64,000 nt of DNA from Microbacterium sp. cf046 (GTDB lineage Bacteria; Actinomycetota; Actinomycetes; Actinomycetales; Microbacteriaceae): positions 186,001 through 250,000 of the forward strand of contig NZ_FOZJ01000003.1 in NCBI RefSeq assembly GCF_900114345.1, read 5' to 3'. Position numbers and translations under genes: made by a program. Each line of letters opens with the position of its first letter. Position 1 is the first letter of the stretch. The notes beneath the pieces were generated by a model. That model did not search any database. It was not told the DNA's origin and was given only the letters and a program-made list of their open reading frames with translations. Positions 44,318 to 52,669 of the stretch are shown here, one piece after another.

Positions 44318-46120
44318 ATGGGTGATCTCTTCGACGGCTACGGCTCCACGCTGGCGCCTCGCAAGACCGCGTCCGGCATCCCCGCGTTCGACGAGATGTT
44401 CGGAGTTCCGTCGCATCCGGGTGATCCGGCGGAGTCCCGCGAGGCGTATCGCGAGCTGTATCAGGCCCTTGCGCAGATGACCCAGGAGGAGCTCCGCGGC
44501 CGCACCGAGTCGCTCGCCAGCTCGTATCTCGCTCAGGGTGTCACGTTCGATTTCGCGGGCGAGGAACGGCCGTTTCCGCTGGATGCCGTCCCCCGGGTGA
44601 TCACGTTCGACGAGTGGTCGCGGGTGGAATCGGGCGTCAAGCAGCGTGTTCGCGCGCTCGAGGCCTTCCTGGACGATGCGTATGGCCGCCAGCACTGCGT
44701 GCGGGACGGCGTGCTCCCTGCCGGGCTGATCGCGTCGTCGCAGTACTTCTACCGCCAGGCGGCGGGCATCCACAGCGCGAACGGCGTCCGCATCCAGGTG
44801 TCGGGGATCGACCTGATCCGCGATGAGAACGGCGAGATGCGCGTGCTCGAGGACAACGTGCGGGTGCCGTCGGGCGTCAGCTACGTGATCTCCAACCGTC
44901 GCGTGATGGCCCAGACCCTCCCCGAGCTGTTCGTCTCGATGCGCGTGCGCCCGGTCGGCGACTATCCGAACAAGCTCCTCGCGGCCCTGCGGGCGTCCGC
45001 GCCGGCGGGAATCGAGGATCCGAACGTCGTGGTGCTGACCCCGGGCGTCTACAACTCCGCGTACTTCGAGCACACGCTGCTCGCGCGCCTCATGGGCGTC
45101 GAGCTCGTCGAGGGCCGCGACCTGCTGTGCGTCGGGGGCAAGGTCTTCATGCGCACCACGCGCGGACCCAAGCGGGTCGACGTGATCTATCGCCGCGTGG
45201 ACGACGAGTTCCTGGATCCGCTCCAGTTCCGCGCGGACTCGATGCTGGGGGCGCCCGGTCTCATGCTCGCGGCGCGGCTGGGCAACGTCACGATCGCGAA
45301 TGCGGTCGGCAACGGCGTTGCCGACGACAAGCTGCTGTACACCTACGTGCCCGACCTCATCCGCTACTACCTCGCGGAGGAGCCCATCCTCAAGAACGTC
45401 GACACCTGGCGGCTCGAGGACCCGGGCGCGCTCGAAGAGGTGCTCGACCGGCTGGACGAGCTCGTGGTGAAGCCGGTCGACGGCTCGGGCGGCAAGGGCC
45501 TGGTCGTGGGTCCGGATGCCTCGCCCGCCGAACTCGACCAGCTCAAGGAACGGCTGCTGGCAGACCCGCGAGGATGGATCGCCCAGCCCGTCGTGATGCT
45601 CTCCACGATCCCCACCCTCGTCGAGGACGGGATGCGGCCGCGGCACGCCGACCTGCGCCCCTTCGCGGTGAACGACGGCGAGGACGTCTGGGTGCTGCCC
45701 GGCGGACTCACCCGTGTGGCGCTGCCCGAGGGGCAGCTCGTGGTCAACTCCAGTCAGGGTGGCGGGTCGAAGGACACCTGGATCGTCGGCGGATCCGCCC
45801 CGTCGCACGTCGAGTACGGGCAGGGCAGCGGCCTGGCCGGCCTCGTCGCCGATCAGGCAGCGACGATCACGGCCGCGATCCCGATCATCTACGACGGCCA
45901 GCCTGCTCCGACGCACTCACCGCAGGACCGCCCGAGGACGCGGAACGAGCAGCAGGAGCAGCAACAGCAGCAGGCTGCGGACGTTTCGTCTCCTCGCGGC
46001 CGGTTGTCGGGGAGCGCCGAAGGCGCGTATCGAGACACGACCACCGCGAGTGCGGTCGTTGAGCGAGCGAAGCGAGACGAAACGTCGGTGCCGAACGCGA
46101 ACGGCGACCCGACATGCTGA
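44318..46120 (+). CDS. Circularly permuted ATP-grasp type 2 protein
   Basis: 600 residues. The first 530 are the conserved circularly permuted ATP-grasp domain (DUF404/DUF407): GIHSANGVRIQVSGIDLIRD, LEDNVRVPSGVSYVISNR, LVVKPVDGSGGKGLVVGPD (ATP loop) and LRPFAVNDG. The tail from about 530 is unlike the family: a Gln-rich run (QQEQQQQQ) and then residues encoded by a palindromic repeat element. It overlaps the alpha-E gene by 7 bp. Conserved with the next two genes across bacteria; presumed amide or peptide bond formation on an unknown substrate. Confidence 0.88.
   Translation: MGDLFDGYGSTLAPRKTASGIPAFDEMFGVPSHPGDPAESREAYRELYQALAQMTQEELRGRTESLASSYLAQGVTFDFAGEERPFPLDAVPRVITFDEWSRVESGVKQRVRALEAFLDDAYGRQHCVRDGVLPAGLIASSQYFYRQAAGIHSANGVRIQVSGIDLIRDENGEMRVLEDNVRVPSGVSYVISNRRVMAQTLPELFVSMRVRPVGDYPNKLLAALRASAPAGIEDPNVVVLTPGVYNSAYFEHTLLARLMGVELVEGRDLLCVGGKVFMRTTRGPKRVDVIYRRVDDEFLDPLQFRADSMLGAPGLMLAARLGNVTIANAVGNGVADDKLLYTYVPDLIRYYLAEEPILKNVDTWRLEDPGALEEVLDRLDELVVKPVDGSGGKGLVVGPDASPAELDQLKERLLADPRGWIAQPVVMLSTIPTLVEDGMRPRHADLRPFAVNDGEDVWVLPGGLTRVALPEGQLVVNSSQGGGSKDTWIVGGSAPSHVEYGQGSGLAGLVADQAATITAAIPIIYDGQPAPTHSPQDRPRTRNEQQEQQQQQAADVSSPRGRLSGSAEGAYRDTTTASAVVERAKRDETSVPNANGDPTC
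45980..46086. repeat. 107-bp palindromic element inside the ATP-grasp coding sequence
   Basis: Bounded by perfect 13-bp inverted repeats GACGTTTCGTCTC (45980-45992) and GAGACGAAACGTC (46074-46086). Inner hairpins include GCGCCGAAGGCGC and a GAGCGAGCGAAGCGAG run. It encodes about 36 residues (roughly 555-590) without breaking the frame. No target duplication is apparent. Confidence 0.75.
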
Positions 46121-47046
46121 GCCGCATCGCCGAGAGCCTGTTCTGGATCGGACGCTACATCGAGCGCAGCGACGGAACCGCCCGCATCCTCGATGTCCAC
46201 CTCCAGCTGCTCCTCGAGGACCCCTGGATCGACGAGGACACCGCCTGCCGGTCACTCCTGCTCGTGATGGGATCGATCCCCCCGGCGCCGGGAGAGATCG
46301 TCCGCCGCGAGGATGTGCTGGCCAGGCTCGCGGTCGACCGCACGAATCCGGCATCCATCGCCTACGCCCTCACCGCGGCTCGCGAGAACGCCCGCCGCGC
46401 GCGCGAGATCGTCTCGACCGAGCTGTGGGAGACGCTGAACACGACGAGTGCGCGGATGCCGCGACGCCTGCAGACCGACAAGGTGCACGAGTTCTTCAAG
46501 TGGGTGCGAGAGCGCTCTGCGCTCGCTGTCGGCACGGTGGACTCGTCCACGAGCAGGGACGAGGCGTGGCAGTTCTTCACCCTCGGTCGCAGCATCGAAC
46601 GCGCCGACATGACCGCGCGGCTCCTGGCGACCCGGTCGCTGACGGAGGCATCAGGGCCGTCGTGGACGACGATCCTGCGGTCGTGCGGCGCGTACGAGGC
46701 GTACCTGCGCACGTACCGCGGGATGCCGAGCGCTCGAAATGCGGCTGAGTTCCTGCTGCTGGACCGGCTCTTCCCCCGGTCGATCATCTACTCGATCCAG
46801 ACCGCCGAGGCCTGCATGAGCGCGATCGACCCTCGTGCTGACCGTGTCGGCCACTCCAACACCGTGCTGCGCGCGCTCGGGCAGATCCGAAACGACCTCG
46901 AGTACCGTCCGATCGGCGAGATCCTCGGGGAGCTGCCGCAGCACATGCAGGCCGTGCAGAAGGTCACGCGAGAGGCATCCGAGGCGATCAAGGCGCGCTT
47001 CTTCCCGACGCAGGCCGAGCCGAGCTGGATCGGAGAGATCTCGTGA
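46114..47046 (+). CDS. Alpha-E domain protein (DUF403)
   Basis: 310 residues, entirely helical. Begins MLSRIAESLFWIGRYIERSD, the signature of the alpha-E family, with FFTLGRSIERADMTARLL in the middle and ARNAAEFLLLDRLFPRS later. Always found with a permuted ATP-grasp and often a transglutaminase-like protein. The ATG lies inside the end of the ATP-grasp gene, so the two are coupled. Biochemical role unknown. Confidence 0.9.
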   Translation: MLSRIAESLFWIGRYIERSDGTARILDVHLQLLLEDPWIDEDTACRSLLLVMGSIPPAPGEIVRREDVLARLAVDRTNPASIAYALTAARENARRAREIVSTELWETLNTTSARMPRRLQTDKVHEFFKWVRERSALAVGTVDSSTSRDEAWQFFTLGRSIERADMTARLLATRSLTEASGPSWTTILRSCGAYEAYLRTYRGMPSARNAAEFLLLDRLFPRSIIYSIQTAEACMSAIDPRADRVGHSNTVLRALGQIRNDLEYRPIGEILGELPQHMQAVQKVTREASEAIKARFFPTQAEPSWIGEIS

Positions 47047-47083
47047 TGGTCCGACAGGCTCACCGATCGGGGAGGCGGCACGC

Positions 47084-47929
47084 ATGAAGCGACTGCGCAT
47101 CGAGCACCAGACCGGCTTCTCGTACCAGGGCGACGTGTCAGCGTCGTACAACGAGGCCCGGATGCTGCCGAGCTCCACTGACAGTCAGTTCGTCCTCAGC
47201 TCGGCGCTGGACATCGACCCGTCGACCTCGGTCAATCAGTACGTGGACTACTTCGGCACCCGAGTCGCCGCGTTCGACGTGCTCTCGCCGCACGCGTCGC
47301 TCACGATCTCGGCCCGGTCGCTGGTGGAGGTGCGCCCGCGCCCGATGGCGCACACGGACATGAACTGGGATCAGCTGAGCACCGAGGTGGCTCGCTCGAT
47401 CGAGACCGTGGAGCAGCTGGGGAACAGCGCGCGCACCCGCCCGCACCCCGAGGTCGCCGAGATCGCGCGTGCGATCGCCTCGCAGCACGATCAGCCGGGC
47501 GTCGCGGCGCACGAGATCTCGATGGCGATCGGAAACGCCGTGGAGTACATGCACGGCATCACCGGCGTGCATTCGACGGCGGCCGAGGCCTGGGAGGCGC
47601 GCAAGGGCGTGTGCCAGGACATCGCGCACATCACCCTCGGCGCGCTCCGCGAGGTCGGCATCCCGGCCCGGTACGTGTCGGGCTATTTCCACCCGCGATC
47701 GGATGCCGATGTCGGCGTGCCGGTGACGGGCGAGTCGCACGCGTGGGTGGAGTGGTTCGCGGGGGAGTGGCAGGGCTTCGACCCCACGAACAACATCGAC
47801 ATCGGCGACCGCCACGTCCTTGTCGGCCGTGGACGCGACTACAACGACGTGCCGCCGCTGCGGGGTGTGTACGCCGGGCCGTTCAAGTCGCAGCTGCACG
47901 TGAAGGTGACGATCACACGCGAAGCGTGA
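47084..47929 (+). CDS. Transglutaminase-like cysteine protease/amidase family protein
   Basis: 281 residues. N-terminal beta domain (YQGDVSASYNEARMLP) and transglutaminase core with nucleophile Cys177 in KGVCQDIAHI, His in GESHAWVEWF and Asp in GFDPTNN. ATG 47084 follows GGGGAGGCGG. Third gene of the conserved ATP-grasp/alpha-E/transglutaminase cluster; could cleave or transfer the bond made by the ATP-grasp partner. The frame upstream is an overlap shadow of the alpha-E gene. Confidence 0.9.
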   Translation: MKRLRIEHQTGFSYQGDVSASYNEARMLPSSTDSQFVLSSALDIDPSTSVNQYVDYFGTRVAAFDVLSPHASLTISARSLVEVRPRPMAHTDMNWDQLSTEVARSIETVEQLGNSARTRPHPEVAEIARAIASQHDQPGVAAHEISMAIGNAVEYMHGITGVHSTAAEAWEARKGVCQDIAHITLGALREVGIPARYVSGYFHPRSDADVGVPVTGESHAWVEWFAGEWQGFDPTNNIDIGDRHVLVGRGRDYNDVPPLRGVYAGPFKSQLHVKVTITREA

Positions 47930-47944
47930 GAACGTCGGCGGTTC

Positions 47945-48005
47945 CCGTGTCTCGACACGCTCGCTGACGCTCGCTACTCGACAACCGGGCGCGCAGCGCC
48001 GTATC
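47945..48005. repeat. Interspersed palindromic repeat downstream of the transglutaminase gene
   Basis: CCCGTGTCTCGACACGCTCG onward to GCGCGCAGCGCCGTATCGAG. It shares CCGGTTGTCG, GAGCGAGCG and GTATCGAG words with the element at 45980-46086 and GCGCGCAGCG with 26510-26546. Confidence 0.6.
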
Positions 48006-48086
48006 GAGGGACGATCACGAGAGAGGCGTGAGCCCCACCCATCCGAATCGCCGCGGGCACCGAACAACTGTCGGAACCACCGCATC

Positions 48087-48126
48087 CCGGTGATCCGCGG
48101 CGCGCCTGGGCATCGCGGATCGCCGG
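48087..48126 (+). terminator. Terminator-like hairpin after the ATP-grasp cluster
   Basis: CCGGTGATCCGCG (48087-48099) pairs with CGCGGATCGCCGG (48114-48126), 13 bp with one U-G wobble in the plus-strand RNA and a 14-nt loop. It lies 12 bp before the stop of the convergent manA gene. Confidence 0.6.
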
Positions 48127-48138
48127 GAGGCGTCCCCC

Positions 48139-49128
48139 TCAAGCGCGTGGGGGGCGGCAGACCAGCACGGTGCCAGAGCCCGAGATCGTGAGCGCGCCTG
48201 CTGCGTGCGGGATCGCGAGGGTGCCGCCGCGCGCGACGTGGGCCGAGCCGCCGGCGCTCTTGAGCTTCAGCTCGCCGTCTTCCACGACAACGATCGCGAA
48301 ACCCGGCTCGATGACCACCTTCCGGTCGACCACGTGGCGTTCCAGTCGGAAGAACGGCTCGGAGTCGGCGGGCAGGACGCTCTGACCCTCGCTCGGCGGC
48401 CGGACCCAGCGGTCGATGTCATCGGGGGATCGCCCCTGCGTCGTCACCGCCTGCAGGGCGAGGTCGAACCCCAGCCCGAGGTGCCCGTCGAGGCTGCCGT
48501 CGATCGCGAACCCGTGCCATTCGAGCAGGATCGAGAGGTCCTCGGGCTGCTGCAGCTCGAGCAGGAACACACCCTTGCCGACGGCGTGCAGCTCACCGGG
48601 TGGCACGTAGACGACATCGCCGGCTTCGACCTCGCGCTCGTGCAGCAGCCCGAGCAGCGCAGTGGTGTCCTGCCACGAAACGAGTTCGGCGAGAGTGTGC
48701 GGGTCGACATCGTGCCGCAGGCCGAGATGGATCGTGCCGCCGTCGAGGATGTACCACGCCTCGGCCTTCCCGAACGGGCGGTGCAGGTGCGCGGAGCTGA
48801 ACGCGTCGTCAGGGTGCGCGTGCACCGGCAGGCGCTGTCCGGCATCGAGCAGCTTGACCAGCAGCATGGTCGACGGACCGTAGCGGGCGACGTGCGCGTC
48901 GCCCAGCCAGGTGACCGGGTCGGCCGCGATCGCGTCGGCGACGAGGCGTCCGTCGCGGAGTCGGCTCAGTCCGAGCCGGGTTTCCCCGGCCAGTGTCGTG
49001 GTCGAGCCGACCCAGTCCTCAGGGCGGAAGTCGGGGCCCTTGGCGGTGCCGCGAAAGCGATCGATCCTCACGCCGCCGCGGTAGAAGCGCTCCGGCGGCT
49101 GATTCGCATCCAGCTGTTCGAGCCCCAT
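48139..49128 (-). CDS. manA: Mannose-6-phosphate isomerase, class I
   Basis: Zinc enzyme interconverting mannose-6-P and fructose-6-P, 329 residues. Zinc-site motifs: LPVHAHPDDAFSS, FGKAEAWYIL and YVPPGELHAVGKG; the C-terminal cupin follows. ATG 49128 is chosen because TAGGGT lies exactly six bases upstream, giving a leaderless start; the in-frame GTG at 49134 would remove that fit. It ends the rhamnose gene series, but with its own promoter it may be regulated separately. It might act on another sugar phosphate. Confidence 0.85.
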   Translation of the reverse strand: MGLEQLDANQPPERFYRGGVRIDRFRGTAKGPDFRPEDWVGSTTTLAGETRLGLSRLRDGRLVADAIAADPVTWLGDAHVARYGPSTMLLVKLLDAGQRLPVHAHPDDAFSSAHLHRPFGKAEAWYILDGGTIHLGLRHDVDPHTLAELVSWQDTTALLGLLHEREVEAGDVVYVPPGELHAVGKGVFLLELQQPEDLSILLEWHGFAIDGSLDGHLGLGFDLALQAVTTQGRSPDDIDRWVRPPSEGQSVLPADSEPFFRLERHVVDRKVVIEPGFAIVVVEDGELKLKSAGGSAHVARGGTLAIPHAAGALTISGSGTVLVCRPPRA

Positions 49129-49134
49129 TGGCAC

Positions 49135-49140
49135 ACCCTA
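49135..49140 (-). promoter_or_regulatory. -10 element TAGGGT for a leaderless manA mRNA
   Basis: Minus strand TAGGGT, GTGCCA, then ATG 49128. Confidence 0.45.
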
Positions 49141-49203
49141 CTTCCCGTGAAACCCGCAGGCGTGGAACGTCTGGACGGAGGTTCGCGGGAACGTGCGCCG
49201 TGC

Positions 49204-50619
49204 TCAGGCGCGCGGCTCGAATCGCCGGGGCGAGTGCGTGCGGGCGACCAGATCGCGGAGCGCCTCGAGCGACCCCGTCACGGATCCGAGCGCGCGTGCC
49301 TGGATCAGCACGTTGCCGAGCGCAGTCGCCTCGACCGGGCCGGCGAGGACCGGCAGACCCGCGCGGTCGGCTGTCCGCTGGCACAGCAGCTCGTTCAGCG
49401 ATCCTCCACCCACGATGTGGATGGTGCGCACGTCGACTCCGCCGATGCGGCCCGCCTCATGCGCGGCATCCGCGAACGCCTGCGCGAGAGATTCCACGAT
49501 GCTGCGTGCATACTCGGCGCGCGTGCGCGGCGGAGCGATGCCGTGCTCGGCGCACCACGCGTCGATGCGACTCGGCATGTCGCCGGGCGGCAGGAAGCGG
49601 GGGTCGTTGACGTCGAAGACCGGCACCGGCGTGCGCACCTCTTCCGCCGAGTCCAGAAGGGTCGGCAGGTCGATCGGATGCCCCGCGCGCTCCCACGCGC
49701 GCACGGCCTCGCTGAGCACCCAGAGGCCCATGATGTTGTGCAGCAGCCGGACGCGTCCGTCCACGCCGCCTTCGTTCGTGAAGTTCGCCGCGAGCGCTTC
49801 GGCGCTGAGCACCGGGCGCTCGACCTCGACCCCCACGAGCCCCCACGTGCCGCACGAGATGTACGCCGCGGCATCCGGTCGCATCGGCACGGCGACGACC
49901 GCCGATGCGGTGTCGTGGGAGCCGACCGCCGTCACGCCGACCTCGGTGCCCGCTCCGATCGACCCCGCGACTGCGGGCAGCAGCGCGCCGAGGCGCTCAC
50001 CGGGTGCGATCAGCAGGGGCAGGATGCCCCGCGGCAGCCCGAGCGTGGCGATGAGTTCTTCGTCCCAGCCTCCGCCGGGGCGCAGCAGCCCGGTCGTGGA
50101 CGCGTTGGTCTGCTCGGCGCGTGCCTGGCCGGTCAGCCAGTACCCGAACAGATCGGGGATCAGGAGAGCGGTGTCGGCGAACGCGAGCAGCTCGCTCGGC
50201 TCGGCCGCGTACTGGTAGAGCGTGTTGAACGGAAGGAACTGCAGACCGTTCCTCGCGTAGAGGTCCGCGTGCGGCATCCGCTCGTGCACGATCTCGACGC
50301 CGCGCTCGGTGCGGGCATCCCGGTAGTGGAACGGGTTGCCGATGAGGCGCCCCTCGTGCAGCAGGCCGTAGTCGACCGCCCAGGAGTCCACGCCGATGCT
50401 GCGAATGCCCGGTTCCACCCGGAAGGCCTCGCGAAGCCCGTTCACGGCGGCGCCGTACAGCCCGAGGATGTTCCAGTGCAGGCCGTCCGAGGTCTGGACC
50501 GGATCGTTCGGGAAGCGCGCGACCGCGGTCGCCTCGAGCGTGTCCGGGCCGACGTGGCCGATCATGACGCGCCCGCTCGTGGCGCCGAGGTCGACGGCGG
50601 CGACCGCAGCGGTGCTCAT
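49204..50619 (-). CDS. rhaB: Rhamnulokinase
   Basis: FGGY-family kinase phosphorylating L-rhamnulose to rhamnulose-1-phosphate, 471 residues. N-terminal phosphate-binding AAVDLGATSGRV, GVDSWAVDYGLL (specific for rhamnulokinases), VGSHDTASAV, SCGTWGLVG and IHIVGGGSLNELLCQ. Lies 13 bp after the aldolase/dehydrogenase gene in the minus-strand rha operon. Confidence 0.94.
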   Translation of the reverse strand: MSTAAVAAVDLGATSGRVMIGHVGPDTLEATAVARFPNDPVQTSDGLHWNILGLYGAAVNGLREAFRVEPGIRSIGVDSWAVDYGLLHEGRLIGNPFHYRDARTERGVEIVHERMPHADLYARNGLQFLPFNTLYQYAAEPSELLAFADTALLIPDLFGYWLTGQARAEQTNASTTGLLRPGGGWDEELIATLGLPRGILPLLIAPGERLGALLPAVAGSIGAGTEVGVTAVGSHDTASAVVAVPMRPDAAAYISCGTWGLVGVEVERPVLSAEALAANFTNEGGVDGRVRLLHNIMGLWVLSEAVRAWERAGHPIDLPTLLDSAEEVRTPVPVFDVNDPRFLPPGDMPSRIDAWCAEHGIAPPRTRAEYARSIVESLAQAFADAAHEAGRIGGVDVRTIHIVGGGSLNELLCQRTADRAGLPVLAGPVEATALGNVLIQARALGSVTGSLEALRDLVARTHSPRRFEPRA

Positions 50620-50632
50620 CGGGCGGGCCGTG

Positions 50633-52669
50633 TCATCGCAGGAACGCGGCGGCGACGCCGGAGTCGACCGGGATGTGCAGGCCGGTGGTGCGGGTCAATT
50701 CCGGGCCGGTGAGGACGTAGACGGCATCCGCGACGTTCTCGGGCACGACCTCGCGCTTGAGGATGGTGCGCTGCGCGTAGAACTTGCCGAGGTCCTGCTC
50801 GTCCACGCCGTAGGTCGCGGCGCGGTTCGCGCCCCAGCCGGAGGCGAAGATGCCGGAGCCGCGGACGACGCCGTCGGGGTTGATGCCGTTGACGCGGACG
50901 CCGTACTCGCCGAGCTCGACGGCGAGCAGGCGGACCTGGTGGGCCTGGTCGGCCTTCGTGGCGGAGTAGGCGATGTTGTTCGGACCGGCGAAGACCGAGT
51001 TCTTCGAGGAGATGTAGATGACGTCGCCGCCCATTCCCTGGTCGATGAGCGCCTTGGCTGCGGCCTTGGAGACCAGGAACGAGCCCTTCGCCATCACGTC
51101 GTGCTGCAGATCCCAGTCCTTCTCGGTGGTCTCCAGCAGCGGCTTGCTCAGTGACAGGCCGGCGTTGTTCACGACGAGGTCGATGCCGCCGAACGCGAGC
51201 ACGGTCGCGTCGATCGCCGCCTGCACGCCTTCTGCATCGGCGACGTTCGCCGCCACGCCGATCGCGACGTCGGTGCCGCCGAGCTCGGCGGCGGCCGCCT
51301 GTGCCTTCTCCAGATCGAGGTCGGCAACGACGACGCACGCGCCTTCTGCGGCGAGTCGCGTCGCGATCGCCTTGCCGATGCCGGATGCCGCGCCGGTGAC
51401 GAACGCGATGCGGCCCTGGTGCGTCTTCGGCTTCGGCATCCGCTGGAGCTTGGCCTCTTCGAGGGCCCAGTACTCGATGCGGAACTTCTCGGCATCCGAG
51501 ATCGGGGTGTAGGTCGAGAGCGACTCCGCGCCGCGCATCACGTTGATCGCGTTGAGGTAGAACTCACCGGCCACCCGGGCGGTCTGCTTGTTCGCGCCGA
51601 AGCTGAACATGCCGACGCCGGGCACCAGGACGATGAGCGGGTCCGCGCCGCGGATCGCGGGAGACTCAGGCGTCGCGTGCTTCTCGTAGTACGCGGTGTA
51701 GTCGGCGCGGTAGGCCTCGTGCAGCTCCTTCAGGCGGGCGAGCTGCTTCTCCACGGGTGCGTCGGACGGGAGGTCGAGCAGCATCGGCTTGACCTTGGTG
51801 CGCAGGAAGTGATCGGGGCAGCTGGTGCCCAGCGCGGCGAGCTTGGGGGCCTTCGCAGAGGCGAGGAACTCGAGCACCCGCTCATCGTCGGTGAAGTGGC
51901 CGACCATGGGCTTGTCGTGCGAGGCGAGTCCGCGGATCGTGGGGGCCAGCGCAGCCGCCTTGGCGCGACGCTCGTCCTCGGGCAGCGCGACGAACTTCTT
52001 GCGCTCCTTGCCGAAGGGCTCCTTCTTTCCGTTCGCGTCGATGTACGCCTGTGCGGTCTCGATGATCCACAGCGAGTTCGCCTCGGCCTCGTCGGAGGTG
52101 TCCCCCCACGCGGTGATGCCGTGGCCGCCGAGGATGCAGCCGATGGCGTCGGGACTCTTCGCCTTGATCGCGGCGATGTCCAGTCCGAGCTGGAACCCGG
52201 GGCGGCGCCACGGCACCCACACGACCTTCGACCCGAAGATCTTCTTCGTGAGCTTGGCTCCGTCCTTCGACGTGGCGATCGCGATCCCGGAATCGGGGTG
52301 CAGATGGTCCACGTGCGCGGCATCCACGAGCCCGTGCATCGCCGTGTCGATGGACGGCGCAGCGCCGCCCTTGCCGTGCAGGCAGTAGTCGAAGGCCGCG
52401 ACCATCTCGTCCTCGCGGTCCAGGCCCGGGTAGACGTCGACCAGCGCGCGCATGCGGTCCAGGCGCAGCACCGCCAGGCCCGACTCGGTCAGCGTGCCCA
52501 GGTCGCCGCCCGAGCCCTTCACCCACAGCAGCTCGACCGGCTGCCCGGTCACCGGGTCGGTCTCGGTGCCCTTCGCCGAGGTGTTGCCCCCGGCGTAGTT
52601 CGTGTTCCTCGGGTCGGCCCCGAGACGATTGGAGCGCGCGATCAGATCGGCGGCAGCGGGATTGGTCAT
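50633..52669 (-). CDS. Bifunctional rhamnulose-1-phosphate aldolase / lactaldehyde dehydrogenase
   Basis: 678 residues of the RhaEW/YuxG type. The N-terminal class II aldolase domain (about 1-400) splits rhamnulose-1-P into DHAP and lactaldehyde (SNRLGADPRNTNYAGGNTS, HLHPDSGIAIA, GHGITAWGDT). The C-terminal SDR domain (about 425-678) oxidises lactaldehyde to lactate: VTGAASGIGKAIA, NNAGLS and YSATKADQ with catalytic Tyr/Lys. The ATG overlaps the esterase stop as TGATG. Confidence 0.93.
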   Translation of the reverse strand: MTNPAAADLIARSNRLGADPRNTNYAGGNTSAKGTETDPVTGQPVELLWVKGSGGDLGTLTESGLAVLRLDRMRALVDVYPGLDREDEMVAAFDYCLHGKGGAAPSIDTAMHGLVDAAHVDHLHPDSGIAIATSKDGAKLTKKIFGSKVVWVPWRRPGFQLGLDIAAIKAKSPDAIGCILGGHGITAWGDTSDEAEANSLWIIETAQAYIDANGKKEPFGKERKKFVALPEDERRAKAAALAPTIRGLASHDKPMVGHFTDDERVLEFLASAKAPKLAALGTSCPDHFLRTKVKPMLLDLPSDAPVEKQLARLKELHEAYRADYTAYYEKHATPESPAIRGADPLIVLVPGVGMFSFGANKQTARVAGEFYLNAINVMRGAESLSTYTPISDAEKFRIEYWALEEAKLQRMPKPKTHQGRIAFVTGAASGIGKAIATRLAAEGACVVVADLDLEKAQAAAAELGGTDVAIGVAANVADAEGVQAAIDATVLAFGGIDLVVNNAGLSLSKPLLETTEKDWDLQHDVMAKGSFLVSKAAAKALIDQGMGGDVIYISSKNSVFAGPNNIAYSATKADQAHQVRLLAVELGEYGVRVNGINPDGVVRGSGIFASGWGANRAATYGVDEQDLGKFYAQRTILKREVVPENVADAVYVLTGPELTRTTGLHIPVDSGVAAAFLR

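Noticed and set aside
45900..46120. Frameshift or pseudogenisation of the ATP-grasp gene
   Set aside because: The frame remains open to a stop that overlaps the next gene as expected; the odd tail is explained by the palindromic element.
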